14,751 nucleotides of DNA from Candidatus Aminicenantota bacterium (GTDB lineage Bacteria; Acidobacteriota; Aminicenantia; UBA2199). The position numbers and the translations under genes were made by a program. Shown in pieces: positions 6,706 through 12,955 of the stretch. The notes beneath the pieces were generated by a model. It saw nothing but the letters and a program-made list of their open reading frames with translations. It searched no databases and was not told the DNA's origin. The DNA lies in assembly GCA_026393775.1 (NCBI GenBank), contig JAPKZM010000193.1, forward strand, positions 1 to 14,751. The letters run 5' to 3'. How positions within the stretch are numbered: position 1 is the first letter of the stretch; every line of letters starts with the position of its first letter.

Positions 6706-7572
6706 ATGAATACCATGAAAAGATTTTTTTTCACACTGCTGGTCCTGGCTTCGGCCGCGACCGCGCTTTGGGCCCTGGATAATGATTCGGAACGGGTGGC
6801 CATCCCCTTCAGCGACCCGGGCAAACCCGGCCTGGTCAAGGCCAATTTGATCAACGGCGGCATCACGGTCAAGGGCTACGAAGGCAAGGAAGTGATCGTC
6901 GAGACCAAGCCGCGCAGCCATGTTGTCGGCGAGGATGAAGACGAGGCTAAAGGCGAGGACGAAAATGAAAAGCAGGACAAGCATGCCGGCATGATGCGCC
7001 TGAAAGCCGGCGGCGGCGGACTGAACATCGAGGAAAGCAACAACGTCATCAGGATCAATGTCCCCTCTTGGAAAATGGATAACGACCTCTTCATCCAGGT
7101 TCCCGTGAATGCCTCGCTGGAGCTGGCAACCGTCAACAATGGTAATATCACGGTGGAAAACGTCAACGGCGATATCGAAGTATCCAACGTCAACGGCGCC
7201 ATCATCTTCTCGCGTATCGGCGGTGCGGCCGTGGCCCAAACCGTGAACGGCGACGTCACGGCCGCGTTCAGCCGGCTTGACGGCAAGAAACCGCTGTCGC
7301 TGATCACGCTCAACGGCGACATCGACATTACCCTGCCCGCCGCGGCCAAGGCCGACCTCAAGATAAAGATCGACAACCACGGCGAAATCTACAGCGATTT
7401 TGAACTGGCCCTACAGAACAAGACCGAGAAGACCGTCGAAGATAAGCGCAGCCATGGCGGCCGCTACCAGGTGAAGATCGACAAGACCGTATTTGGTTCC
7501 ATCAACGGCGGCGGCCAGGAAATCACCCTAAAAACCTTCAATGGGGATATCCTGCTGCGCAAAAGCAAATAG
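6706..7572 (+). CDS. Exported DUF4097-family beta-repeat protein
   Basis: A 288-residue intact paralogue of the preceding gene. A signal peptide (MKRFFFTLLVLASAATALWA, cleavage probably after residue 23) sends it to the periplasm or outer envelope. From residue 48 on, short strands with NG turns repeat (LINGG, TVNNGN, NVNGD, NVNGA, TVNGD, TLNGD, SINGG, TFNGD), the hallmark of this putative adhesin/auto-transporter-like family. A highly charged insertion of alternating acidic and Lys residues interrupts the first strands at about 75-93. ATG 6706 has AAGGAG (6692-6697) at good spacing; ATG 6715 is an alternative. It is the last gene of the sigma operon and followed by a terminator. The biochemical function of DUF4097 proteins is not established; position suggests an output or a sensed partner of the sigma/anti-sigma pair. 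Confidence 0.88.
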   Translation: MNTMKRFFFTLLVLASAATALWALDNDSERVAIPFSDPGKPGLVKANLINGGITVKGYEGKEVIVETKPRSHVVGEDEDEAKGEDENEKQDKHAGMMRLKAGGGGLNIEESNNVIRINVPSWKMDNDLFIQVPVNASLELATVNNGNITVENVNGDIEVSNVNGAIIFSRIGGAAVAQTVNGDVTAAFSRLDGKKPLSLITLNGDIDITLPAAAKADLKIKIDNHGEIYSDFELALQNKTEKTVEDKRSHGGRYQVKIDKTVFGSINGGGQEITLKTFNGDILLRKSK

Positions 7573-7577
7573 ACCGA

Positions 7578-7979
7578 TTATCTCGGAGACCCCCAGGGAC
7601 CGGCCGGGCCGGTCCCCTTTTTTTTGCCCGGGGGAAATTCGCCCATTTCTTGCCAAAGGAATTTTTTCAGATCGACGCCGCCGCGATCATCGACCTTCAC
7701 CCCTTCCCGACGCAAGAGGCGCCGCTGTTCGAAAAAACCGCTGTTCAGGGGCAGGGAGATCCGGCCGTTGGCGCCGATCACCCGCTGCCAGGGGAGCCGG
7801 TATTTTTCCGACTGGGAATGGAGGATCCAGGATACCTGGCGCGCCCCCCAGGGCTTGCCGGCCAGGCGGGCGATCTGGCCGTAGGTGGCTACCTTGCCGC
7901 GCGGAATGGCCGCGATCCATGCCCGAACCGAAGCGCAGAAAGGATCAGCGCTGGTTGGGAACTCTCCGAATCGGGGCAT
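7578..7979 (-). CDS. Alkyltransferase-like (ATL) protein, MGMT fold without the active cysteine
   Basis: A 133-residue protein of the C-terminal MGMT fold. It keeps the DNA-binding helix-turn-helix IPRGKVATYGQIARLAG and the GARQVSWIL segment. The alkyl-acceptor motif PCHRV is replaced by PWQRV (63-67), with Trp at the cysteine position, the defining change of ATL proteins. These bind O6-alkylguanine, flip the base and hand the lesion to nucleotide-excision repair instead of repairing it. The last 15 or so residues (KKKGTG...) are encoded across the facing operon's terminator and are probably a non-conserved tail. Start: ATG 7979 has no clear ribosome site; an in-frame TTG at 8018, abutting the upstream stop and preceded by GGGGGA, would add 13 residues. 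It is last in a minus-strand group with the HhH protein and a membrane protein. Confidence 0.87.
   Translation of the reverse strand: MPRFGEFPTSADPFCASVRAWIAAIPRGKVATYGQIARLAGKPWGARQVSWILHSQSEKYRLPWQRVIGANGRISLPLNSGFFEQRRLLRREGVKVDDRGGVDLKKFLWQEMGEFPPGKKKGTGPAGPWGSPR
7596..7625 (+). terminator. Rho-independent terminator of the sigma/DUF4097 operon
   Basis: A nine-base perfect GC stem (7596-7604 with 7608-7616, GGGACCGGC / GCCGGTCCC), three-base loop, then C and eight T (7618-7625). It lies 23 bases after the DUF4097 stop. It has no T-run on the other strand, and it overlaps the coding end of the ATL gene. Confidence 0.92.
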
Positions 7980-8018
7980 TATTGTCTTGCACAAAGAGCA
8001 TGATCTGGTCTTAGCCAA

Positions 8019-8297
8019 TCAGCATTTCCCCCAAATATGGCCAGGGTGACGCTTTTCATATTCTCGTGCCGAGGCCTTGGTAATTTGGTGCCAGGGCAGC
8101 CCGCGCTTGGCGCCGACGATCGAAGCCAGGACGCAGCGGCAGAGGGTGGGATCGACTTTTTGCCGCAATTCTTCGAATACCTCATAAGGGTCCTGGATCA
8201 GAAAATCCTCTTTGCTGAAGATACCGATCCTTTTCAGCTTCTTCTCGGTCACAGCCCCGATGTTGCTCAACTGACGCAGCGAATCTGTACTGCTCAT
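8019..8297 (-). CDS. Small helix-hairpin-helix protein (TfoX-C / Cdd1-like)
   Basis: A 92-residue basic protein. Residues 7-45 (LRQLSNIGAVTEKKLKRIGI then EDFLIQDPYEVFEEL) form the two-helix NIG hairpin shared by TfoX C-terminal domains and by the Cdd1 pathogenicity-locus family. The following DPTLCRCVLASIVGAKRG segment resembles the family's Cys-containing third helix. Such domains usually bind DNA non-specifically; no catalytic motif is seen. The C-terminal 25 residues are rich in His, Lys and Arg. Start ATG 8297 has a modest CAGGGG upstream. Its stop abuts the possible TTG start of the ATL gene, so the two are likely co-transcribed, which hints at a DNA-related role. Family choice between TfoX-C and Cdd1 is open. 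Confidence 0.75.
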   Translation of the reverse strand: MSSTDSLRQLSNIGAVTEKKLKRIGIFSKEDFLIQDPYEVFEELRQKVDPTLCRCVLASIVGAKRGLPWHQITKASAREYEKRHPGHIWGKC

Positions 8298-8312
8298 ATC
8301 CGGGCCCCTGGA

Positions 8313-8912
8313 TTAATAAACGACTCTGTTGAAAAAGGAAATGCCCAGTACAACCCCGGCCGCTACCAGCAGCCATTGCCCCAGATACGGGCCGATGCCA
8401 GCTCCGTTCTGCAGCCTCGATCTTATTTTATTCCGCGCCGCCTTGAATGCGAGTAGCAGGGGCAGGCCGCCCATCAGAACGAAAACCACCCCGCAGATTA
8501 GCCAGCCCCAGGCCAAGCCACCGCCGGGGGGATTGAATGTAAACTCCAGGAAATTCCAGCCTAGGGACAGGAACAACCCGGGCCAGGCCAGCGGCATCAG
8601 GTTGATGCCGTCGTCAGCGGGACTGGTGAAGAGGTTGAGAAAAAAAAGGACCATGCCGACGAGGATGGAAAGCGGCATGATCCATACCCACGACGGGGCG
8701 GGATGGGCGATAGCATATGGGCCGCCGGACGCGACCATGCCGCCCAAGCGCATGATGCCGCGCATGCCGTGGTACAGGCAGGTGATGCAGAACGCCGCTC
8801 CGAAAATGGTGCAGTAAAAAATGGCTAGGCGCCGCCAGCCGCTCTCTCCCTGCCTGGGCTGGATGCGGGCGTTCTCCCTCATGCGCTGCATTGAAAAAGC
8901 ATTTTTTTTCAT
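8313..8912 (-). CDS. Multi-span membrane protein, function unknown
   Basis: I do not recognise the family. It has 199 residues: a basic N-terminal arm of about 27, then five hydrophobic segments at roughly 29-48, 75-95, 108-125, 132-156 and 177-194, giving an integral inner-membrane protein. A Gly/Pro-rich loop (PPGGG) sits before the fourth span and a Lys/Arg-rich loop (KAARNKIRSR) before the fifth. C34, C42 and C45 lie within the first span. No signal peptide, catalytic motif or transporter signature is visible. ATG 8912 has a strong GGGGAGG ribosome site. It ends 15 bases before the HhH gene on the same strand, so it may lead that operon. It is divergent from the POT transporter gene. Confidence 0.75.
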   Translation of the reverse strand: MKKNAFSMQRMRENARIQPRQGESGWRRLAIFYCTIFGAAFCITCLYHGMRGIMRLGGMVASGGPYAIAHPAPSWVWIMPLSILVGMVLFFLNLFTSPADDGINLMPLAWPGLFLSLGWNFLEFTFNPPGGGLAWGWLICGVVFVLMGGLPLLLAFKAARNKIRSRLQNGAGIGPYLGQWLLVAAGVVLGISFFNRVVY

Positions 8913-8974
8913 ATGTCCTCCCCGGCCCGGATAAAAAAGATCCGCATCCGGCGCCTCATTTTACCACGCCGCGG

Positions 8975-9003
8975 TTGCAAAAAAAATACCGGCCGGTTAT
9001 GAT
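8975..9003 (+). promoter_or_regulatory. Sigma70-like promoter of the POT transporter gene
   Basis: TTGCAA (8975-8980), 17-base spacer that starts with an A-run, TATGAT (8998-9003). Predicted start is near 9010, about 35 bases before the CTG start. Confidence 0.55.
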
Positions 9004-9032
9004 GATTTTTTTAATGGCCGGAAATCTCAGTT

Positions 9033-9047
9033 GGAGGTCGACCGCTG
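9033..9047 (+). promoter_or_regulatory. Ribosome site that selects a CTG start
   Basis: GGAGG (9033-9037), seven-base spacer, then CTG (9045-9047). No ATG, GTG or TTG lies in this frame between the in-frame TAA at 9012 and the conserved protein start. The CTG is placed exactly where POT proteins begin (M-F-K-x-H-P-K-G). A TTG at 9069 would delete eight conserved residues and lacks a ribosome site. Confidence 0.7.
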
Positions 9048-10859
9048 TTCAAAGATCATCCCAAGGGTTTGTTCGTCGCCTTTTTCGCCAACATGGGCGA
9101 ACGCTTCGGTTTTTACACCATGATGGCCATCCTGGTCCTGTTTCTGCAGGCCAGGTACAACCTCTCCGCGGAAGCGGCGAGCGGATATTACAGCTGGTTT
9201 TATTATGCCATTTATGCCCTGGCGTTGTTCGGGGGCATACTCGCCGACAGTACCAGCAAGTACAAGCTGGTCATCTTGTTGGGCATCATCATCATGTTCA
9301 TCGGCTACGGGGTCATCGCGATACCGGGAATGCCGCTTTACCTCACCATGATCGGCCTGTTCGTCATCGCCTTCGGCAACGGCCTCTTCAAGGGCAACCT
9401 GCAGGCGGTGGTCGGCCAGCTGTACGACGATCCGAAGTACTCCAAGCTGCGGGACACGGCCTTCATGATCTTCTATATGGGCATCAACGTCGGCGCTTTT
9501 TTCGCCCCCTTCGTGGCCACGGGCGTGCGCAATTGGTTCCTCAAGACGCAGGGCTTCGCCCATGACGGCAGCCTGCCGGCCATGTGCCACGCCTACCTGG
9601 ACGGCCGCATGACCGACAGCGCCTCGATCGCCGGCCTGGAGAGCCTGGCCAGCAAGGTATCGAACCTAGCGATTTCCGGCTCCGACCAGCTCAGGGAATT
9701 TGCCACAAACTACATCAACGCCTTTTCAAGAGGGTACAATTATGCTTTCGGCCTTGCGGCAGTAGCGATGATCATATCGCTGATCATCTATGTCGTTTTC
9801 AACAAGCATCTGCCCAACAAGGCCAAGGTCGTGGCAAAAAAGAGTGATCAAGAGCCTGGTTCCCAGCCGATCGTCAACATGCCCAGCCTCACCATTGGCC
9901 TGGTGATCATCGCCGTTACGGCGGCCGTATTCCACTTCTTTTTCAACCAGTTCGCGCTCGGCATGGCGCTGGGGCTTTTCTTCGGCTTCGTGGCCTTCAT
10001 ATTCAAGACGTCGACCAAGGTAGAGAAGCCGAGCGTCGTGGCCCTGATGCTGGTGTTCTTCGTGGTCATCTTCTTCTGGATGTCCTTCCATCAGAACGGC
10101 CTGACTCAGACCTTTTTCGCCAGGGATTACACGGCGAAAGCGGTCGGCCCGATCCTCAATATCTTCTTCAACCTCGATTCCCTCCTGGCCTTCATCGGCA
10201 GCATCGCCGGCCTGATCCTTCTGTTCACAAAAAAGAAACCCGTCCAAAAGGCCGTTGGACTAGCCATGTTCGCAGGGTTCGGCGCCCTGACCTACTATTT
10301 CGTTTCCGGATATCAGGCCACGAATCCCATCGCGCCGGAGATCTTCCAGTCGTTCAACCCGCTGTTCATCGTTGCCTTCAGTTTCCCGGTGATGGGCATC
10401 TTCACCTGGCTGCGCAACCGCAACAGCGAACCGTCGACCCCGAGAAAGATCGGCATCGGCATGGTCATCGCCGCCGTCGGCTTCGTCGTCATGCTGGTCG
10501 CCTCGCTGCAGCTGGCGGCACCCAAGCTGATCGCCAGCGAGAACCTGACCGAGTGGGGGCGGGTCTCGCCCACCTGGCTGATCGGCAGCTACCTGATCCT
10601 GACCATCGCCGAGCTGTTCCTCAGCCCGATGGGAATTTCCTTCGTTTCCAAGGTCTCGCCGCCGCGCTTCCAGGGGCTGATGCAGGGCGGCTGGTTCCTG
10701 GCCACAGCCACGGGCAACAAGTTGCTGTTCCTTGGCGGTTTTTTCTGGGATAAGATCGAACTGTGGCAGCTATGGGGCATCTTCGTCGTCTGCTGCCTGC
10801 TATCGGCCGCGTTCATCTTCTCGATGATGAAGCGCCTGGAGCGGACGACCAAGGCCTGA
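9045..10859 (+). CDS. POT/PTR2-family (MFS) proton-coupled oligopeptide transporter
   Basis: A 604-residue inner-membrane protein with about 14 hydrophobic spans, the bacterial POT size, expected to import di- and tripeptides with protons. The N-terminus FKDHPKGLFVAFFANMGERFGFY fits the POT first helix. The canonical ExxERFxYY proton/substrate motif is altered to N16-M-G-E19-R20-F-G-F-Y, so the first Glu is Asn. Downstream are LFGGILADS, the family block AFGNGLFKGNLQ and the loop FMIFYMGINVGAFFAP. An insertion between helices 5 and 6 (about 172-225) and late segments SPMGISFVSKVSP and GLMQGGWF also fit POT. The start is a CTG at 9045 (see the ribosome-site entry). It converges on a YqaJ-type gene with a nine-base gap and no clear terminator. 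Substrate is inferred from family only, and the motif change may alter coupling. Confidence 0.9.
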   Translation: MFKDHPKGLFVAFFANMGERFGFYTMMAILVLFLQARYNLSAEAASGYYSWFYYAIYALALFGGILADSTSKYKLVILLGIIIMFIGYGVIAIPGMPLYLTMIGLFVIAFGNGLFKGNLQAVVGQLYDDPKYSKLRDTAFMIFYMGINVGAFFAPFVATGVRNWFLKTQGFAHDGSLPAMCHAYLDGRMTDSASIAGLESLASKVSNLAISGSDQLREFATNYINAFSRGYNYAFGLAAVAMIISLIIYVVFNKHLPNKAKVVAKKSDQEPGSQPIVNMPSLTIGLVIIAVTAAVFHFFFNQFALGMALGLFFGFVAFIFKTSTKVEKPSVVALMLVFFVVIFFWMSFHQNGLTQTFFARDYTAKAVGPILNIFFNLDSLLAFIGSIAGLILLFTKKKPVQKAVGLAMFAGFGALTYYFVSGYQATNPIAPEIFQSFNPLFIVAFSFPVMGIFTWLRNRNSEPSTPRKIGIGMVIAAVGFVVMLVASLQLAAPKLIASENLTEWGRVSPTWLIGSYLILTIAELFLSPMGISFVSKVSPPRFQGLMQGGWFLATATGNKLLFLGGFFWDKIELWQLWGIFVVCCLLSAAFIFSMMKRLERTTKA

Positions 10860-10868
10860 AGCGGCTGC

Positions 10869-11480
10869 TTATACTACGGCCGCAGCGGCCAACCCGGCTG
10901 AAATCGCCGCGACCCGCGTCCAGAATGCGACCTCTTTTTCTATCAGTTCCGCGATAAAAGCATCATCGCGGTCGACCTTCAACAATACGGTATGGCCGAA
11001 GCGAAAACTCCAGTAATAAATTTCCGCCAGGCCGGTCACGGCCAGGATGTGCTGCAACTGCGGGTAGTATTTACCTGGAACGCTGCCGGCCGCGGCCAAG
11101 CTGTGGTCCTTCTCCCCCGGGCATTTGATCTCGACCACGTGACTGCCATCGGGACTCAATCCATCAAGGCTGGCCCGCATCCAGGCATGCTCGCGCGACT
11201 GGACGCACATCGGCTCGACCACAATGCCGGTGTGGTCGACATACGCCTGCCGGGCCACGGGTTCCAGCCGCTTGCCGCGCTCCATGGCGTCATTGGCCGG
11301 CCGTTCGGCCTTCTGTCCCGTCTTGAGCAGGAGCAGCCCGCCTTCTTTCTGCCAGGGGGAAAGCCCCATGATAACCGGGGCATCGGAAGCGCCGATCCCT
11401 TCGCGGCGCCAGGAAAGCCACTTGTCACTGCTCTGTTCGAAATTCAACCTGATGAAAGAAAGGGAGGGTGGATTATGCAT
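10869..11480 (-). CDS. YqaJ / lambda-exonuclease-type recombinase nuclease
   Basis: A 203-residue PD-(D/E)XK nuclease of the YqaJ viral-recombinase family, which resects double-stranded DNA 5'-3' for single-strand annealing in phages. Motifs: WRREGIGASDAP with MGLSPW (24-43), GKRLEPVARQAY (E73), MRASLDG (D106), the catalytic EIKCP (E118, K120) and PQLQH (140-144). All expected active-site residues are present, so the gene looks intact. ATG 11480 starts just before the conserved WR segment; the frame continues to a TTG at 11543 without a ribosome site. A weak TAAAAA five bases before ATG 11480 would give a leaderless message. It has no phage neighbours and no Bet/Erf annealase partner here, so it is either domesticated or a relic of a lost prophage. 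It is divergent from an AlkD-like gene. Confidence 0.88.
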   Translation of the reverse strand: MHNPPSLSFIRLNFEQSSDKWLSWRREGIGASDAPVIMGLSPWQKEGGLLLLKTGQKAERPANDAMERGKRLEPVARQAYVDHTGIVVEPMCVQSREHAWMRASLDGLSPDGSHVVEIKCPGEKDHSLAAAGSVPGKYYPQLQHILAVTGLAEIYYWSFRFGHTVLLKVDRDDAFIAELIEKEVAFWTRVAAISAGLAAAAVV

Positions 11481-11536
11481 CTTACTTTTTACCACATCCG
11501 CCGTTGAAAAGCAAAGACGATGCAACCGAAAGCGCC

Positions 11537-11565
11537 TTGGCAATCGGTTAACGATGAGCTAAAAT
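11537..11565 (+). promoter_or_regulatory. Sigma70-like promoter of the AlkD-like gene
   Basis: TTGGCA (11537-11542), 17-base spacer, TAAAAT (11560-11565). Predicted start is near 11572, which rules out ATG 11520 and leaves a leader of about 29 bases before ATG 11601. Confidence 0.65.
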
Positions 11566-11600
11566 GGGGGGTAATCATGAACTCAAAACAGGAGGTTCTC

Positions 11601-12362
11601 ATGCCCTCAGCCGTTTTGACCCCGCAGGCCATTGCCCGCCAAACACTAGCCAGATTGCGCGCTCAGGCCGACCCGGAAAGGGCCCGCCAGGTGCAGCACT
11701 ATTTCAAGGAAACGGTGCGCTGCTTCGGTATTCCTTCGCCCGCGGTCCGGGCTATCGCCGCCGACTTATATGTCTCCTTAAAAAAGGAATGGGGCTACGA
11801 CCAGGCGCTCGAATTGTGCGCCATCCTTTTCCCGAAACCCGAACTTGAAGCCAAGGCCATAGCCGCCCTGATCCTGGCACGTTACAAAAAAGAATTCCCT
11901 TCCCGGCTTTTCGGACAGGTGAAGGAGTGGCTGGCGAAAAACTATCTCGACAACTGGGCTTCAGTAGACACTTTCTGCCCCGAAATCATGGGCGCGCTGC
12001 TCCTGCGCTACTCGGAACTGGTCAAAGAGATAAAAACCTGGTCTCGCCATCCCAACCGCTGGGTCAAAAGGGCCTCGATCGTTTCATTCCTCAAACTGAC
12101 GAAACAGGAAGGCTTCCTGGACATCATCTATGAGCAGGCCATCGTTCTTTTCCCGGTAGAGGATGATTTGATCTATAAAGCCAACGGCTGGGTCTTACGC
12201 GAAGCGGGCAAACGCGACATGGCCAGGCTGGAACGGTTTCTGCTTAACCACGGCCCGGCCATCCCGCGCACCACCCTGCGCTACGCCATCGAACGCTTCC
12301 CCGAAGCCAAGCGCCGCGAACTGCTGCTCAGGACCAGGGCAAAAAATGTTAAAATACTTTAA
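11601..12362 (+). CDS. AlkD-like DNA alkylation-repair glycosylase (HEAT-repeat)
   Basis: A 253-residue all-helical protein of the AlkC/AlkD family, which removes positively charged alkylated bases (N3-methyladenine, N7-methylguanine) without base flipping. The key cluster of Bacillus AlkD appears conserved: W119 and D123 in the NWASVD block, and R157 in RHPNRWVKRASIV. The late segment ANGWVLREAGKRD is also typical. Successive helix pairs run through residues 45-230. Start: ATG 11601 has AGGAGG (11590-11595) just upstream and fits the predicted transcript; ATG 11577 and ATG 11520 are upstream alternatives, the last lying before the promoter's -35. It is monocistronic, divergent from the YqaJ-type gene and convergent with the acetyltransferase gene. 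I see no terminator in the 50-base gap downstream. Confidence 0.88.
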   Translation: MPSAVLTPQAIARQTLARLRAQADPERARQVQHYFKETVRCFGIPSPAVRAIAADLYVSLKKEWGYDQALELCAILFPKPELEAKAIAALILARYKKEFPSRLFGQVKEWLAKNYLDNWASVDTFCPEIMGALLLRYSELVKEIKTWSRHPNRWVKRASIVSFLKLTKQEGFLDIIYEQAIVLFPVEDDLIYKANGWVLREAGKRDMARLERFLLNHGPAIPRTTLRYAIERFPEAKRRELLLRTRAKNVKIL

Positions 12363-12412
12363 AGAGGCAAAGATTGAACGCCAGGAGCACAGTACGCATA
12401 CATAAGGAGCGA

Positions 12413-12955
12413 TCAGTCCAGCTGGCGACGTAGCACGACGCGGCGCCGGCCGGAAGCGGATCTTTCTTCTTCGAGCATCTTCTCCAATTCGGGGACGATA
12501 ACCCGGGCAAACCCAAGTTTGGCATACAAGCTAAGAGCCGCAGGATTGTCTTCATAAACCAGCAGTGACAATTCCCGGGCACTTTCCATCCGCGCCTGTT
12601 CCATTACTTTTCGGCTGAGAGCCTCGCCGATGCCCATGCCCCGATAAAGCGGCCAGACACGCAAACTAAAGAGCCAATACCCAGGAAACAAAGAATCGGA
12701 TTCCTCTTCGCGTAAAAGTTGCACAAAACCGACTATTTTTCTTTTTCTGCTGGCAACAAAATTGGTAACGCCTGGACTAGGTAACTGCATTGGGGAGTCA
12801 GAGTTTGGACTGGAGTAGGATTCGACCCAAATCATATCTGTTTGAGTGGCTTCCCTGAAAACAAAACACCGACTAGATCGACGGGTTAATTTCCGATAAA
12901 ATCCCAAAGATTGGATCCTGCGAATCAAAGAACCGAGCATTTTTCTCAGCTTCAT
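12413..12955 (-). CDS. GNAT-family N-acetyltransferase
   Basis: A 180-residue acetyl-CoA-dependent acetyltransferase. A basic N-terminal arm (1-30) precedes the fold. Strand VASRKRKIVGFVQLL (67-81) is followed by motif A with the acetyl-CoA loop RGMGIG (105-110) and motif B, VYEDNPAALSLYAKLGF (133-149), which resembles RimI-type enzymes. The acceptor is unknown. ATG 12955 overlaps the radical SAM stop by ATGA, so translation is coupled and the gene belongs to the PqqD / peptidase-like / radical SAM cassette; a protein or peptide amine is therefore a plausible but unproven target. The gene reads visibly more AT-rich than its left-hand neighbours. It ends the operon, 50 bases from the convergent AlkD-like gene. 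Confidence 0.85.
   Translation of the reverse strand: MKLRKMLGSLIRRIQSLGFYRKLTRRSSRCFVFREATQTDMIWVESYSSPNSDSPMQLPSPGVTNFVASRKRKIVGFVQLLREEESDSLFPGYWLFSLRVWPLYRGMGIGEALSRKVMEQARMESARELSLLVYEDNPAALSLYAKLGFARVIVPELEKMLEEERSASGRRRVVLRRQLD

Noticed and set aside
8891..9565. Plus-strand 224-codon frame over the start of the transporter gene
   Set aside because: Arg/His/Gly-rich shadow translation in another frame of the POT gene, which has clear family motifs.
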